Shown in pieces: positions 53,394-63,100 of a DNA stretch of 64,000 nucleotides (position 1 is the stretch's first letter; each line of letters starts with the position of its first letter). The notes below the pieces were generated by a model. It was not told where the DNA came from, did not search any database, and saw only the letters and a program-made list of their open reading frames with translations. The stretch covers positions 248,001 through 312,000 of the forward strand of contig JAITMD010000019.1 of assembly GCA_031277535.1 (NCBI GenBank), given 5' to 3'. Source of the DNA: Flavobacteriaceae bacterium. GTDB taxonomy: Bacteria > Bacteroidota > Bacteroidia > Flavobacteriales > Flavobacteriaceae. The position numbers were made by a program, and so were the translations under genes.

Positions 53394-54143
53394 ATGAGTA
53401 ATCGATTACCTCAAATAGTTGTTTTCCAGGAAGATGAACTAATGCAAGTATATCCGTATATGCTTCCTTATAAAATAGACTCAAATATTGCAATTAAATC
53501 AATCGATTATGATTTGGAAGATTTCCAAAATAATTTCAAAATAATTAGCAAAAATAGACCCTCACTTTCAGATGTATATTTTTTACATCCATATAAAGAA
53601 AATATATATATTGAGCAGTCTATGGCAGAAAATTATTTAATACAGGAAAGATTAGCTTTATATACAAAAATAGCTTCTTTAGTTGGCGCTTCTCAGGTGA
53701 AAACATATGTAAGATTTGAAGAAGCTAAGAGTTATGAGCTTGATGTAGAAGGAAATTTAAATTATAAAGTTGTTACTGTATCAGCTGAATATAAAGAGAA
53801 GCAGGAGCAAAGATTTTCTGAATCAATTGATGATGTAAGTCAATATGTTAGAAAGGATAACTATAACCTTCATAAAAATATAGATGAAATATATGAATTA
53901 ATTAATAAGAATAATTTAAATCATGAGATACAATTGAAAAGTTTAGTTGAGGGTAGAGATGATAGAAGAGGGGGAATTCAGTTAACAAATAAAAGTATAA
54001 AATTAGAGTTAACTTCTGAAGTTAATAGTCTTTATCAATTATCGGCAAAAATTACGTCTCCAGTTTTTAAGGTTAATGCAAATTTAAAAGAGAGTCTTAA
54101 GGCAGTTAATAGACTTTTTTTAGAGTTACATTTTGAATTTTAA
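53394..54143 (+). CDS. Hypothetical protein of the GTPase operon
   Basis: 249 residues, soluble, Asn/Lys/Glu-rich. A central helical stretch (EQSMAENYLIQERLALYTKIASLVGASQVKTYVRF) follows a beta-rich start. The second half alternates helices and strands (NKSIKLELTSEVNSLYQLSAKITSPVFKVNANLKESLKAVNRLF). No motif or family recognised. The 2-bp and 4-bp gaps to neighbours place it firmly in the operon, possibly as an adaptor between the GTPase and the nuclease-like protein (inference). Confidence 0.65.
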   Translation: MSNRLPQIVVFQEDELMQVYPYMLPYKIDSNIAIKSIDYDLEDFQNNFKIISKNRPSLSDVYFLHPYKENIYIEQSMAENYLIQERLALYTKIASLVGASQVKTYVRFEEAKSYELDVEGNLNYKVVTVSAEYKEKQEQRFSESIDDVSQYVRKDNYNLHKNIDEIYELINKNNLNHEIQLKSLVEGRDDRRGGIQLTNKSIKLELTSEVNSLYQLSAKITSPVFKVNANLKESLKAVNRLFLELHFEF

Positions 54144-54147
54144 GTTT

Positions 54148-54573
54148 ATGCTAAATCCAAATAGACCCTATTGGCGTAAAGAGATTGATGATCTTTTCAA
54201 TAAAGTAAAGGCAAAACTACATGCTGAAGCTCAAAAAATAGGTGGAGGTACAGCTATTTTCACTGACTGTTATACAGGTAAAGAGTTAAGAGGAGGTGAC
54301 GCTTATGATTATGAACACATACGTTCAGCTGAAGAAATATTCATGCAATACAGAGATCGATTAACTAATGAACAAATTGCAGAAGTAGTAAATTGTGAGG
54401 CTAATGTAAAAGTTACTTTACGCTTGATCAATCAATCAAAAGGGAAACGAACTTTTGAGGAATGGTGTACATCAATACAAGTAGATAAGTATAATATCAA
54501 TTTGCCACATGCTCAAGCATCTGTACGACAAGCAGATTTAGGTATTCAAAAAGCAATAAAAAAACTCTTATAA
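54148..54573 (+). CDS. HNH-endonuclease-like protein, candidate effector
   Basis: 141 residues from ATG 54148; a TTG at 54133 would overlap the previous gene and is less likely. The pattern fits an HNH/His-Me finger: FTDCYTGKEL (beta hairpin), YDYEHIRSAEEIF (the D/E-H-I general-base motif), then VVNCEANVKVTLRLINQSKGKRTFEEW, where the Asn and the N-x-S-K-G segment correspond to the second and third metal/phosphate contacts. One Cys pair is incomplete, so zinc binding is doubtful. It is the last gene of the operon, before a terminator. Confidence 0.72.
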   Translation: MLNPNRPYWRKEIDDLFNKVKAKLHAEAQKIGGGTAIFTDCYTGKELRGGDAYDYEHIRSAEEIFMQYRDRLTNEQIAEVVNCEANVKVTLRLINQSKGKRTFEEWCTSIQVDKYNINLPHAQASVRQADLGIQKAIKKLL

Positions 54574-54574
54574 C

Positions 54575-54603
54575 AAAAAAGCAAGCATTCCGCTTGCTTT
54601 TTG
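54575..54603 (+). terminator. Terminator of the WYL-GTPase-HNH operon
   Basis: An A-run plus GCAAGC (to 54586) pairs with GCTTGC (from 54592) and a T-run. The stop codon lies directly before it. Confidence 0.9.
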
Positions 54604-54767
54604 TACGTCTATACATAACGTACCATATTGCAAGAAAACTTTACAAAATAACATAGTTTTTATCGCTATAAAACTAAAGAAATTTCATAAAATGAAAAAG
54701 TCAAGAGAGCATATTATCTTTTCATTTTTTAGTTACTTTTACACTATAATTCACTGAATAATCTAAC

Positions 54768-56222
54768 ATGAAGGTTGCATTTTACCTTAAATCAATAATT
54801 TTGCGATATACTATACTTTGTGCACTACTATTAATGTGTATAAATACAGCTCATGCTAATACAAAGAACTTTGAACAAACGATCAAAGCACTCGCATTTA
54901 CTCCAATAAGGGATAATTCTGACACAGAATACAGCACTGACAAACAAGGTAATACATGGTTGAAAATAACGGTACCTAAAAAACTTTTGAATAAACCATT
55001 GATACTGCAATTTCCTACTATTCATGTAAATAATTATTGTATTTATGTAAAGCAGAAAGATACATGGTTAAAAATAAAGAAGAATTCTGATTTACAAGGT
55101 GGAGAAATAAGTCCGCAATTTCAAGAAAATCATTTTATCACGGATCAACAAACAATCTATTTTAAATCAAAGGATTCATATGTTCATTACGGGGATTTTA
55201 TACTCGTAGAACGCGGAGAATATAGGAGTATTATGCTCAGCACTATGGTTAAGATAGAAGTTTTCTATAGTTTTTTCTTACTTTCTATAGCGATAACCCT
55301 CATATTATACTCCTTATTTAAAGAAAAAGTCATACTTATTTATTGTATATATATCATATCTGTTTTTATAATATACTTAATCGAAGATGGATTATTTTAC
55401 TTTTTAAGTAACGGACAGTGCAATGAGTTACTCATATTAGCGATACTGATGCCTGTAAGTTGTTTAGTTTTCTTATTCTTTATGTATCACTTTTTAGAGA
55501 TAAAAAAAATGTCTACAAAACTAAAGTACTTCTGTATCTTTCAGGTCTTGTTATATACTGTATTAAGCGCTTTACTTTACAAGACAAATAACAAAATGTA
55601 TTTTATTATAATAGTAAACTGTACACTACTATCAACTATAGTTATCTTGGCGCTTGTATTAAAGTACTTTAAAAAAGATGTACCTGCTCGTATCCTTGCC
55701 TATACTTTTAGTATCGTAGCAATAACATCAATGGCCTATTATTATTCTGTATTTCCAGGTAATCCTTTTCTTTTCTTTATTCTTAAGGATAAGATTAGGA
55801 TAATCTATAGCTTAGCATTTATTGTAACAGGTTGTACTTTATGGATTAAAGCAAAAAAACTTAAAACCGATCATGAGTCACTTAAAGTTGCCTTCGAATC
55901 ACTTAAAGCTAATCAGGTACAAAAAGAGTTAAAGAACAAAGAAGTAGAGCCTGTATATCACTTTGACAACAAGTTAGAGATTAGCACTACTATAGAAGAT
56001 TTTATCCGAGAAAAGTATCAATGTACGGAGCGAGAGATAGATGTAATTAATGGGATATGGAATGGTCTGACAAATCAAGAAATAGCAGAAAAACTATGTA
56101 TTACGCTCAGCACTACTAAACAACATGCGAGTAATGTTTACATCAAACTAAATGTGAAAAATAGAGCGCAAGTCATGATGTTAAAGGATACTATTTTACG
56201 ACAGATTATGCAAAATAAATAG
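54768..56222 (+). CDS. 7TM-type membrane receptor with LuxR-family DNA-binding domain
   Basis: 484 residues. A signal peptide (1-30) leads to a periplasmic beta domain of 7TMR-DISM type (about 35-150; GNTWLKITVPKKLLNKPLILQFPTI). About seven membrane helices follow (near 165-365), then a coiled coil (365-405), and a LuxR/GerE helix-turn-helix at the C-terminus (CTEREIDVINGIWNGLTNQEIAEKL, STTKQHASNVYIKLNVKNRAQ). A one-piece receptor of this kind would switch genes from the membrane in response to a periplasmic ligand. It stands alone between two terminators. Targets are unknown; the AraC/amidohydrolase genes downstream are candidates only by position. Confidence 0.85.
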   Translation: MKVAFYLKSIILRYTILCALLLMCINTAHANTKNFEQTIKALAFTPIRDNSDTEYSTDKQGNTWLKITVPKKLLNKPLILQFPTIHVNNYCIYVKQKDTWLKIKKNSDLQGGEISPQFQENHFITDQQTIYFKSKDSYVHYGDFILVERGEYRSIMLSTMVKIEVFYSFFLLSIAITLILYSLFKEKVILIYCIYIISVFIIYLIEDGLFYFLSNGQCNELLILAILMPVSCLVFLFFMYHFLEIKKMSTKLKYFCIFQVLLYTVLSALLYKTNNKMYFIIIVNCTLLSTIVILALVLKYFKKDVPARILAYTFSIVAITSMAYYYSVFPGNPFLFFILKDKIRIIYSLAFIVTGCTLWIKAKKLKTDHESLKVAFESLKANQVQKELKNKEVEPVYHFDNKLEISTTIEDFIREKYQCTEREIDVINGIWNGLTNQEIAEKLCITLSTTKQHASNVYIKLNVKNRAQVMMLKDTILRQIMQNK

Positions 56223-56253
56223 ATTAGAGTGTCAAAAAACTCTTAGATGCCCC

Positions 56254-56280
56254 AAAAGCAAGCCCAGTGCTTGCTTTTTT
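56254..56280 (+). terminator. Terminator of the receptor gene
   Basis: AAAAGCAAGC at 56254-56263 pairs with GCTTGCTTTT at 56269-56278. Stem bases are the same as in the terminator at 54575-54603 on the other side of the receptor gene. Confidence 0.9.
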
Positions 56281-56343
56281 ATTTATCCCCCAAATCATAT
56301 ATTATTCCTTCCTATCTTTGTAAAAAGAAAGAACAACTAACAC

Positions 56344-57216
56344 GTGGAGAAAAATAATAAAATACAAACACTGTCAGCATCTACCATTTTAGGAGAAGAT
56401 ACTTGGGATATTACTTTGTTCAAACATATCGAAAAAGGCAGAAATGATTTGATTACTCCACATAAACACGACTTCTATTTCATCTTTTTTGTAGAACAAG
56501 GAGGAGGATACCACGACATAGATTTTGAACGTATAGAAGTAGTGAATTACCAAGTGTTTTTTCTCCGACCACAGCAGGTACACTACTGGCTATTGGAAAA
56601 TCATACCGTAGGATACCAATTGATGTTTTCGTCAACAATACTTCAGCTTTTAAACACAGGATATAGTCCCTTGACCTATTTTCAATTAGGAGCACCCAAC
56701 CAAATGCTACTCTCAAAAGAAGTTTTCCAGATCTATAAAGAAAAATTAGAACTCTTAGAAAACAGTTTAGCAAAGCAGAAGATAATAGAAAGAGAGATTA
56801 CTTTACTCTCTTTTCATTTGTTATTAAAGCATTTACATAAAGGCTATTTAGAATATCACGAAGATATTAATCCACTTAGTATGGATAAAAATATTCTGCA
56901 ATTTGAGGAACTATTAGAGTTACACTTTAAAGAAGAAAGTAGTGTGGCCTTTTATGCAGATAAATTAAAAATAACTCCTAATTACTTAAATATTCTTTGC
57001 AAGAGAGTACTGGGAATTAATGCAGGAGCCCTAATACAAAATAGACAACTGTTGGAGGCGAAGAGATTGTTGACAACAACAACTATTTCTATCAAAGAAA
57101 TTTCGTTTTCACTATCGTTTAATGATACCAGTTATTTCAATAACTTCTTTAAAAAGCAAACAAAGATGACGCCTGGCGAATTTAGAGCCAGTTATAAAAA
57201 GTCCAATAATCTATAA
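56344..57216 (+). CDS. AraC-family transcriptional regulator
   Basis: 290 residues from GTG 56344 (no earlier ATG in frame). N-terminal cupin-type ligand domain: ITPHKHDFYFIFFVEQGGGYHDIDF and VNYQVFFLRPQQVHYWLLE. Two C-terminal helix-turn-helix motifs: AFYADKLKITPNYLNILCKRVLG and IKEISFSLSFNDTSYFNNFFKKQTKMTPGEFR. It ends 86 bp before the amidohydrolase start on the same strand, so it probably regulates or is co-transcribed with it. Confidence 0.9.
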   Translation: MEKNNKIQTLSASTILGEDTWDITLFKHIEKGRNDLITPHKHDFYFIFFVEQGGGYHDIDFERIEVVNYQVFFLRPQQVHYWLLENHTVGYQLMFSSTILQLLNTGYSPLTYFQLGAPNQMLLSKEVFQIYKEKLELLENSLAKQKIIEREITLLSFHLLLKHLHKGYLEYHEDINPLSMDKNILQFEELLELHFKEESSVAFYADKLKITPNYLNILCKRVLGINAGALIQNRQLLEAKRLLTTTTISIKEISFSLSFNDTSYFNNFFKKQTKMTPGEFRASYKKSNNL

Positions 57217-57301
57217 AAATATTACAATTTCATTTGTGTCTCACCTTTTAATTTTGCGCTATACCAATAGTCTTTGCAATAAGGGATTAAAAAGGGTAAA
57301 T

Positions 57302-58639
57302 ATGAATAGAAAACAATTTTTAGGACTTACTACAGCTGCAGCAGGCGGTCTGTTTATTCCTGCATTGGAAACCACAGCACAAGCAGCGTCTAAAGACAAT
57401 AAGCAATTAGACAGCTATGTGTTGACTAATGTTTTGTTGGAAGACGGTTTTGAATACAATCAAGAGAATCAAGTAAAGAGTACTAAAACAGGGTTATATG
57501 ATATTCATATTGCCAATGGAACTATTGCATCTATTGACATAGCAGGAACAAAAATACACACACTTCCTAAAGTAGCGGGTAATAAATTCTTATTGTTGCC
57601 AGGGCTGAGAGATATGCACATTCACATTGACAAAACTTTTTATGGAGAGCGTTGGTATGGAGAGCCTAAACCAGGGCGTACGGTAAAGGATATGATTGAT
57701 TTGGAGAGACGAATTATACCTCAATTACTTCAAAAATCTGTAGAAAAAGCAGAGTTAGCTATTGATTTAATGAATAGTCAAGGGACTTACTTTGCAAGAT
57801 GTCAAACCAATGTTGATCCAGTAAGTGGACTAAAGAGTTTGGAACATTTAAAAGTAGCTTTAGACAAAAAGAAAGAGGTGATAGGTAGTGAAATTGTCGT
57901 ATTTCCACAACATGGTATTATCTATTCTGATTGTGAAGCTCTATTGAGAGAATCTGCTCAGATGGGAGTTGATTTTATTGGTGGGGTAGATCCAACTACG
58001 GTTGATGGGCATATGGAGAAATCATTAGATTTGATGATTCAGACTGCTTTAGACTATAATAAAGGAATTGATATTCATTTACATGAAGGAGCAAAAACAG
58101 GAATTCCTGCCATAGAGTATATCTTAAAACAAGTAGAAGAAAATAAAGCCTTACAAGGACGTACTTATATTAGTCATGGTTTTGCATTAGGGCAAATAGA
58201 ACCTAAAGAATTAGAAGCGTTATGTGATCGAATGAGTACTTCTGGTGTTGGAGTAATATCGACAGTGCCTATAGGACGTTCAATGATGCCAATACCAACA
58301 TTTTATAAACAAAAAGTAAAGGTAATGACAGGTACAGATAGTATTGTTGATCATTGGCAACCTTTTGGAAATTGTGATATGTTGGAAAAAGCAAAACTAT
58401 GTGCTGCGCTTTATGGATGGACAGATGAGTTTAGGTTAAGTAGAGCTTTACAAATAGCAACAAAAGATCAAGTACTGCCATTGGATGATCAAGGTGTGCG
58501 ACAATGGCCTAAAATTGGCGATTCAGCAGATTTCGTATTAGTAAAAGCGAGTTGTTCTGCCGAAGCAGTAGCACGTACACCACAACGAGAAGCAACCTTT
58601 TATAAAGGTAAAAAAGTGTACTATAGAAATGATGTTTAG
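57302..58639 (+). CDS. Exported cytosine-deaminase-like amidohydrolase
   Basis: 445 residues from ATG 57302; an in-frame upstream start near 57236 would place 22 extra residues before a clear signal peptide and is rejected. The leader MNRKQFLGLTTAAAGGLFIP...AQAA is Sec-like, with only a weak Tat resemblance (no RR). Metal ligands sit in LRDMHIHIDKTF, DIHLHEGAKTG, ISHGFALG and TGTDSIVDHW, the CodA-type amidohydrolase set. Close family members deaminate cytosine, isoguanine or related rings, but they are normally cytoplasmic. The substrate here is open. Confidence 0.85.
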   Translation: MNRKQFLGLTTAAAGGLFIPALETTAQAASKDNKQLDSYVLTNVLLEDGFEYNQENQVKSTKTGLYDIHIANGTIASIDIAGTKIHTLPKVAGNKFLLLPGLRDMHIHIDKTFYGERWYGEPKPGRTVKDMIDLERRIIPQLLQKSVEKAELAIDLMNSQGTYFARCQTNVDPVSGLKSLEHLKVALDKKKEVIGSEIVVFPQHGIIYSDCEALLRESAQMGVDFIGGVDPTTVDGHMEKSLDLMIQTALDYNKGIDIHLHEGAKTGIPAIEYILKQVEENKALQGRTYISHGFALGQIEPKELEALCDRMSTSGVGVISTVPIGRSMMPIPTFYKQKVKVMTGTDSIVDHWQPFGNCDMLEKAKLCAALYGWTDEFRLSRALQIATKDQVLPLDDQGVRQWPKIGDSADFVLVKASCSAEAVARTPQREATFYKGKKVYYRNDV

Positions 58640-58938
58640 TTATTAAATAGCATTTGAATAGTAGTTTTTTCATACCCTAATTTTATATTTTAGCAGCTAT
58701 TTTACTATAAAATAGAGAATTAAATAGAAGATAAAAGTACAAGAGTAAAACAAACTTAGTGGGGACTGGTTAGTTGAATTTTAAAAGAAAAGTACGATTA
58801 GACATATTTAAATAATCTATAGCATAGCTAAGATAGCTGTATCACCCCCCAACAAGAGATTATCTATATAGATAGTCTCTTGTTTTTTGTATAAAAGAAT
58901 AGAATAGTCTTTGTTTTTGCTTATCTTGAAAAGAAAAA
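58640..58938 (+). other. Intergenic region with one terminator
   Basis: AT-rich and non-coding; the only structure seen is the hairpin at 58851-58888. Confidence 0.4.
58851..58888 (+). terminator. Rho-independent terminator
   Basis: AACAAGAGA at 58851-58859 pairs with TCTCTTGTT at 58876-58884. The stem continues through the palindrome TATCTATATAGATA (58861-58874) and is followed by T residues. It lies 211 bp after the amidohydrolase stop. Confidence 0.85.
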
Positions 58939-59142
58939 ATGAATAATACAGAGGTAAGTAATAAAAAAAGAATACTTATAGCAATAGTAGGAGGTATAGC
59001 TTGTAGTTTTAGTTCTTATATATTAGATATAGCCAATGCAAGCATTCGTCCAGTAGGAGCATATTTGATAGAAATGGGAGTATTTACTGCCTTTTTTATA
59101 GGAATGTTTTTTTTACTAAAAAAGAGAAGTGTTAGAAATTAA
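58939..59142 (+). CDS. Small two-helix membrane protein, hypothetical
   Basis: 67 residues: MNNTEVSNKKR, then two hydrophobic helices (about 12-30, ILIAIVGGIACSFSSYILD; and about 38-58, AYLIEMGVFTAFFIGMFFLL) and a basic tail KKRSVRN. Likely an inner-membrane protein of unknown role. It has its own short intergenic spacing and no partner. Confidence 0.6.
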   Translation: MNNTEVSNKKRILIAIVGGIACSFSSYILDIANASIRPVGAYLIEMGVFTAFFIGMFFLLKKRSVRN

Positions 59143-59318
59143 TATATGCTAAAAAAGGAGGTTTATTGTACTTCAGAAGGAATGGGGTAAATTCTCTATT
59201 AGTCATTGTTTAATGGTTTGTTTTAATGTATTGTCGCAATGTGTAAATTATTTATAGGTTATTATGTTCATTATTAAATTTTTATGTATATTAGTGTGAA
59301 CCAATAAAATATAATAAA

Positions 59319-59663
59319 ATGAGCAAAAGAGATGAATTAATTCAAAAGTATGCTACCGACTTAAAAGAGAAGTGTGGAGTAACAGCTAATATGGATTTGT
59401 TAACAGCTGTAACTATCGGATGTGGTCCATCAATCTACAATCAGGATTCTTCTACAGTTGCAAGCTCTTCTGAATCTGAATTAGCAACAGTAAAGAATAA
59501 CTTTCTGATTAAGAAGTTAGGCTTAAAAGATGGCCCAGAATTAGACAAAGGGATTAAAGCTGTCATGGATAAATATGGTCAATCAAATAGAACGAAATAC
59601 AGAGCAGTAGTTTATTATTTGCTAACTGTACACTTTAAAAAAGAGAGTGTTTATAAAAAATAA
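59319..59663 (+). CDS. DUF2853-like protein
   Basis: 114 residues, helical: MSKRDELIQKYATDLKEKCGV, VTIGCGPSIYNQDSS, FLIKKLGLKDGPELDKGIKAVMDKYGQSNRTKYRAVVYYLL. The whole length matches a small conserved family (DUF2853) whose function is unknown. It is monocistronic with a terminator 16 bp after the stop. Confidence 0.85.
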   Translation: MSKRDELIQKYATDLKEKCGVTANMDLLTAVTIGCGPSIYNQDSSTVASSSESELATVKNNFLIKKLGLKDGPELDKGIKAVMDKYGQSNRTKYRAVVYYLLTVHFKKESVYKK

Positions 59664-59679
59664 TATGTGTTTTTTAAGA

Positions 59680-59710
59680 GGGAGTTGTTTTCTAAGCAGC
59701 TCCCTTTTTG
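59680..59710 (+). terminator. Rho-independent terminator
   Basis: GGGAGTTG at 59680-59687 pairs with CAGCTCCC at 59697-59704 (one G-U pair), followed by TTTTTG. Confidence 0.85.
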
Positions 59711-60107
59711 TTTTTTATTACCACGTATTTAAGTATTTTATAAATTATTTGAATTGTTTTAGTATTCGTTTGTTATTCTAATAATACTTTTGTTTTTTTA
59801 TAATTGGTTGATATAGTTTTGTTTACGTATGTCTTGTGTATTTGTCCACCCCTTTGTCCACCCCCTATTTTATCTTTGAAAAGTATAATTCTATATTTTT
59901 GTTAAAGATGGAGTACAGGTAAAGTATATTGGCATAGAAAGTTATATATAGCGCAAGAGTTATTGAGGTAAAAGATTTGAAACAAGTTATTTTATCTTGT
60001 TGGTTCTTTTTCTTTTCCCCTTGTTTTTATTTATTTCCCTACAAAGAAGTAGAAACATACTATTGAATAACTGTGTACAACATCCCTTATAAACAAAAAA
60101 ACAACTA
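59711..60107. other. AT-rich gap upstream of the adhesin gene
   Basis: Non-coding. It contains a near-direct duplication TTTGTCCACCCC starting at 59841 and 59853 (12-bp step), a weaker relative of the 11-bp clusters elsewhere. It presumably holds the adhesin promoter; no exact TAnnTTTG seen. Confidence 0.4.
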
Positions 60108-63100
60108 ATGATGAAACAACTTTACTATTTTTTCTTTGCCTTTTTTTGGTGGAGTATGTGTGTAGCACAAAATTATGTGCCTTTACAAATTACTTCTGGT
60201 TTTAATGAAGATGTTATTGCAGAAGATAGTTTAGCAGTTAATTTTACTACTATTTCTATTGATAATCCAAATTCTTCAGATTCTAATACCGTTTTGATGA
60301 GTATTAATTATCCAGGAGCGACTGTAGGATTGCCTTCTAATAGAATAATAACATCAAAAATTACCAATGGACTAAGTTTTCAATTAGCTCCTTATAATGT
60401 AAATAATGCTTTACGTATTTATTCTGGGGTAGATTCAGGAACTTTAGTTTTTCAAAATACTTTAAAAATAAGTAAACTATTCATTTTAGCTACTTCAGGA
60501 TCTGGTAAATCTGATTTTGAAGGAACTATATTTTTTACAGATGGAACTATTCAAGCAATCAATAAGCAACAAGTACAAGATTGGTATGATGCAGACCCAT
60601 CAAAAACAACTATTAGCGGATTAGGAAGGGTCTCAAGGTATAATAAGGGATTGCCAGATAATAATCTAAATAATCCTAAGTTATTTCAGTTTGAAATTAA
60701 TATTGATGTAACTAATGAAAATAAGGTGATTAAAGAAGTTAGCTTGAAAACATTAAGTAGTTCTATAGGATATCTAAATGTTTTTGCAGTTTCAGCAGAG
60801 AAAACGTTGCAAATAACTACATCACAAACAAATGTAAGTTGTCATGGAGGTAGTAATGGTTCAGCGACTGTCACAGTAACAGGAGGTACCGGTGCTTATA
60901 CCTATTTATGGAGTAATGGGGCATCAACAGCGAGAATAACAGGTTTAAAGGCAGGTGATTATACCGTAACTGTAACAGATGCTAATGGTTGTACTAAAAC
61001 AGAAAAAGTTACCATTACAGAGCCTAATAAGGTAGCTCCCCCAAAAGTAAGTACACCAATAATTTACAACTATGGAGATGTGGCCCAACCCTTGACTGCT
61101 GAAGCAAATATAGGAAACACACTATTGTGGTACACTACAGCTACTGGTACAACAGGTAGTAGTAATGTTCCAATTCCTGATACCAATACAGTTGGATTCC
61201 AAAACTATTGGGTAAGTCAAGTTAATACAATAGGTTGTGAAAGTGATCGTGAATTAATTACAGTACAAGTTAAAAAAGCCTCTTTAACTGTAACAGCTCA
61301 TCCGCAAACTAAAGTATATGGAGATATCGATCCTGTGTTGACTTATGCTGTAGTAGGATTGAAGAAGGGAGAAACAGCAGCAACAGTGCTAACCGGTAGT
61401 TTAGTTCGTGATGCAGGTGAAAACACAGGTGTTTATACTATTCAACAAGGGAATTTACAAGTGAATGGCAATTATGTGCTGACCTACAAAAAAGGAGAGC
61501 TGCAGATTACAGCTGCACCTTTGCAAATTACACCTTTAAAGGGACAGACAAAAGTGTATGGACAAAAAGATGCTGTTTTACAGTACACAGCACAAGGATT
61601 TAAATTCGCAGATACAGTTGCTGTATTGTCAGGTACCCTTGGAAGACAAGTTGGAGAACAAGTAGGAGTATATGCTTATACAGTAGGTAGTTTGCAATCA
61701 TTATTTGGAAATTATAAAATGACAATAGTCCCAGGTGCGCAATACACTATTACGCCTGCAGGACTTATTGTTAAGGTAAATACAAATCAAAATAAGATAT
61801 ATGGAACAAAAGATCCCGTGTTTACTTACCAAGTTTCAGGAATGCAATTTAGTGAGTCAGCTTATTATGCAGTAACAGGAGCATTAAGTCGTCAACAAGG
61901 AGAAGATGTAGGATTGTACGCCATTGAACAAGGATCTTTAATTGCCCGAGCAAATTATGTGATTACATCTTTTGTATCTGCTGATTTTGAGATTAAAAAA
62001 GCGAAGATACAAGGACTTCGTCTACCATCAGAAACGTTTGTGTACGATGGACAGCCCAAATCATTAAAAGTAGTTGGAGATATGCCTGTTGAAGCAGTAG
62101 TTACCTATACCAATAACGGACAGGTAAATGTGGGTAAATATGCCGTATTTGCAACCGTAGATTATGGTAAAAACTATGAGGTATTACAGCTAAATGGAGA
62201 GTTGTTTATAGAACAAGCAACGCAGCAAATCACATTTGCTGCTTTGACAAAAGTAGTATTGGAAGATACACCAACCTTACAATTAACCGCTAAGGCAAGT
62301 TCAAACTTACCAATTACTTATACAATCGATAGTCAGGAACCAGTTAATGTAGCAACAATTGATTCAAAAACAGGAGTATTGACATTTATACAACCTGGAA
62401 AAATAGTTGTTACCGCGCATCAAGAGGGCAATGTTAACTATAAGGCAGCCCAACCTGTTTCTCAAACCATAGAAATAACAAGTAGAGATGCCAGTATTTG
62501 GGATCTTTTGATAGATGGTGTTTCTTATGGCAAAGTAGGGGCAGAGGTATATGTGTCTATAGGTTGTGACAAGCCACAAGATGTAGTGGTAATAGAAGTG
62601 AAAACGCAGTATGGAGCTGTAGTTGTACCATCAGCATTAATAGAAGTTAATGTAAAAGAATATGGTATACACCAACAGTTAATTACAGTTACTTCCATGG
62701 ATGGAACAGTATCTAAAACCTATAAAGTAATCATTGAGAAACGCATACCTACAGAGCATATTGTATTCCAGAAATACGACAACATTTTGTTGGTGAACAA
62801 AAATACAAGCACTAATGGAGGTTATCTATTCACAGGCTACCAATGGTATAGAAATGGAGAAGTGATCAGCAAAAAACAAACGTATTCAGCAGGTGGTGAA
62901 GTAGGAGCTATTTTAGATGCAGGAGCAGAGTATCACGTAGAGTTGACTTTGTATGATGGCAGAAAAATAGTGAGCTGTCCAATTGTAATTGCAAGCAAAT
63001 CAAAAGCAGGTTTGGTGGTTTATCCTAATCCAGTGAATAAATCTATTCATACGCAGCTTTATGTTCGTTCGCAACGCAAGATAACACAGGGAACTTATAG

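Noticed and set aside
59841..59866. Tandem TTTGTCCACCCC as a fourth phased array
   Set aside because: Only two copies and a 12-bp step; a simple local duplication is enough. Noted in the gap entry but not counted with loci A-C.
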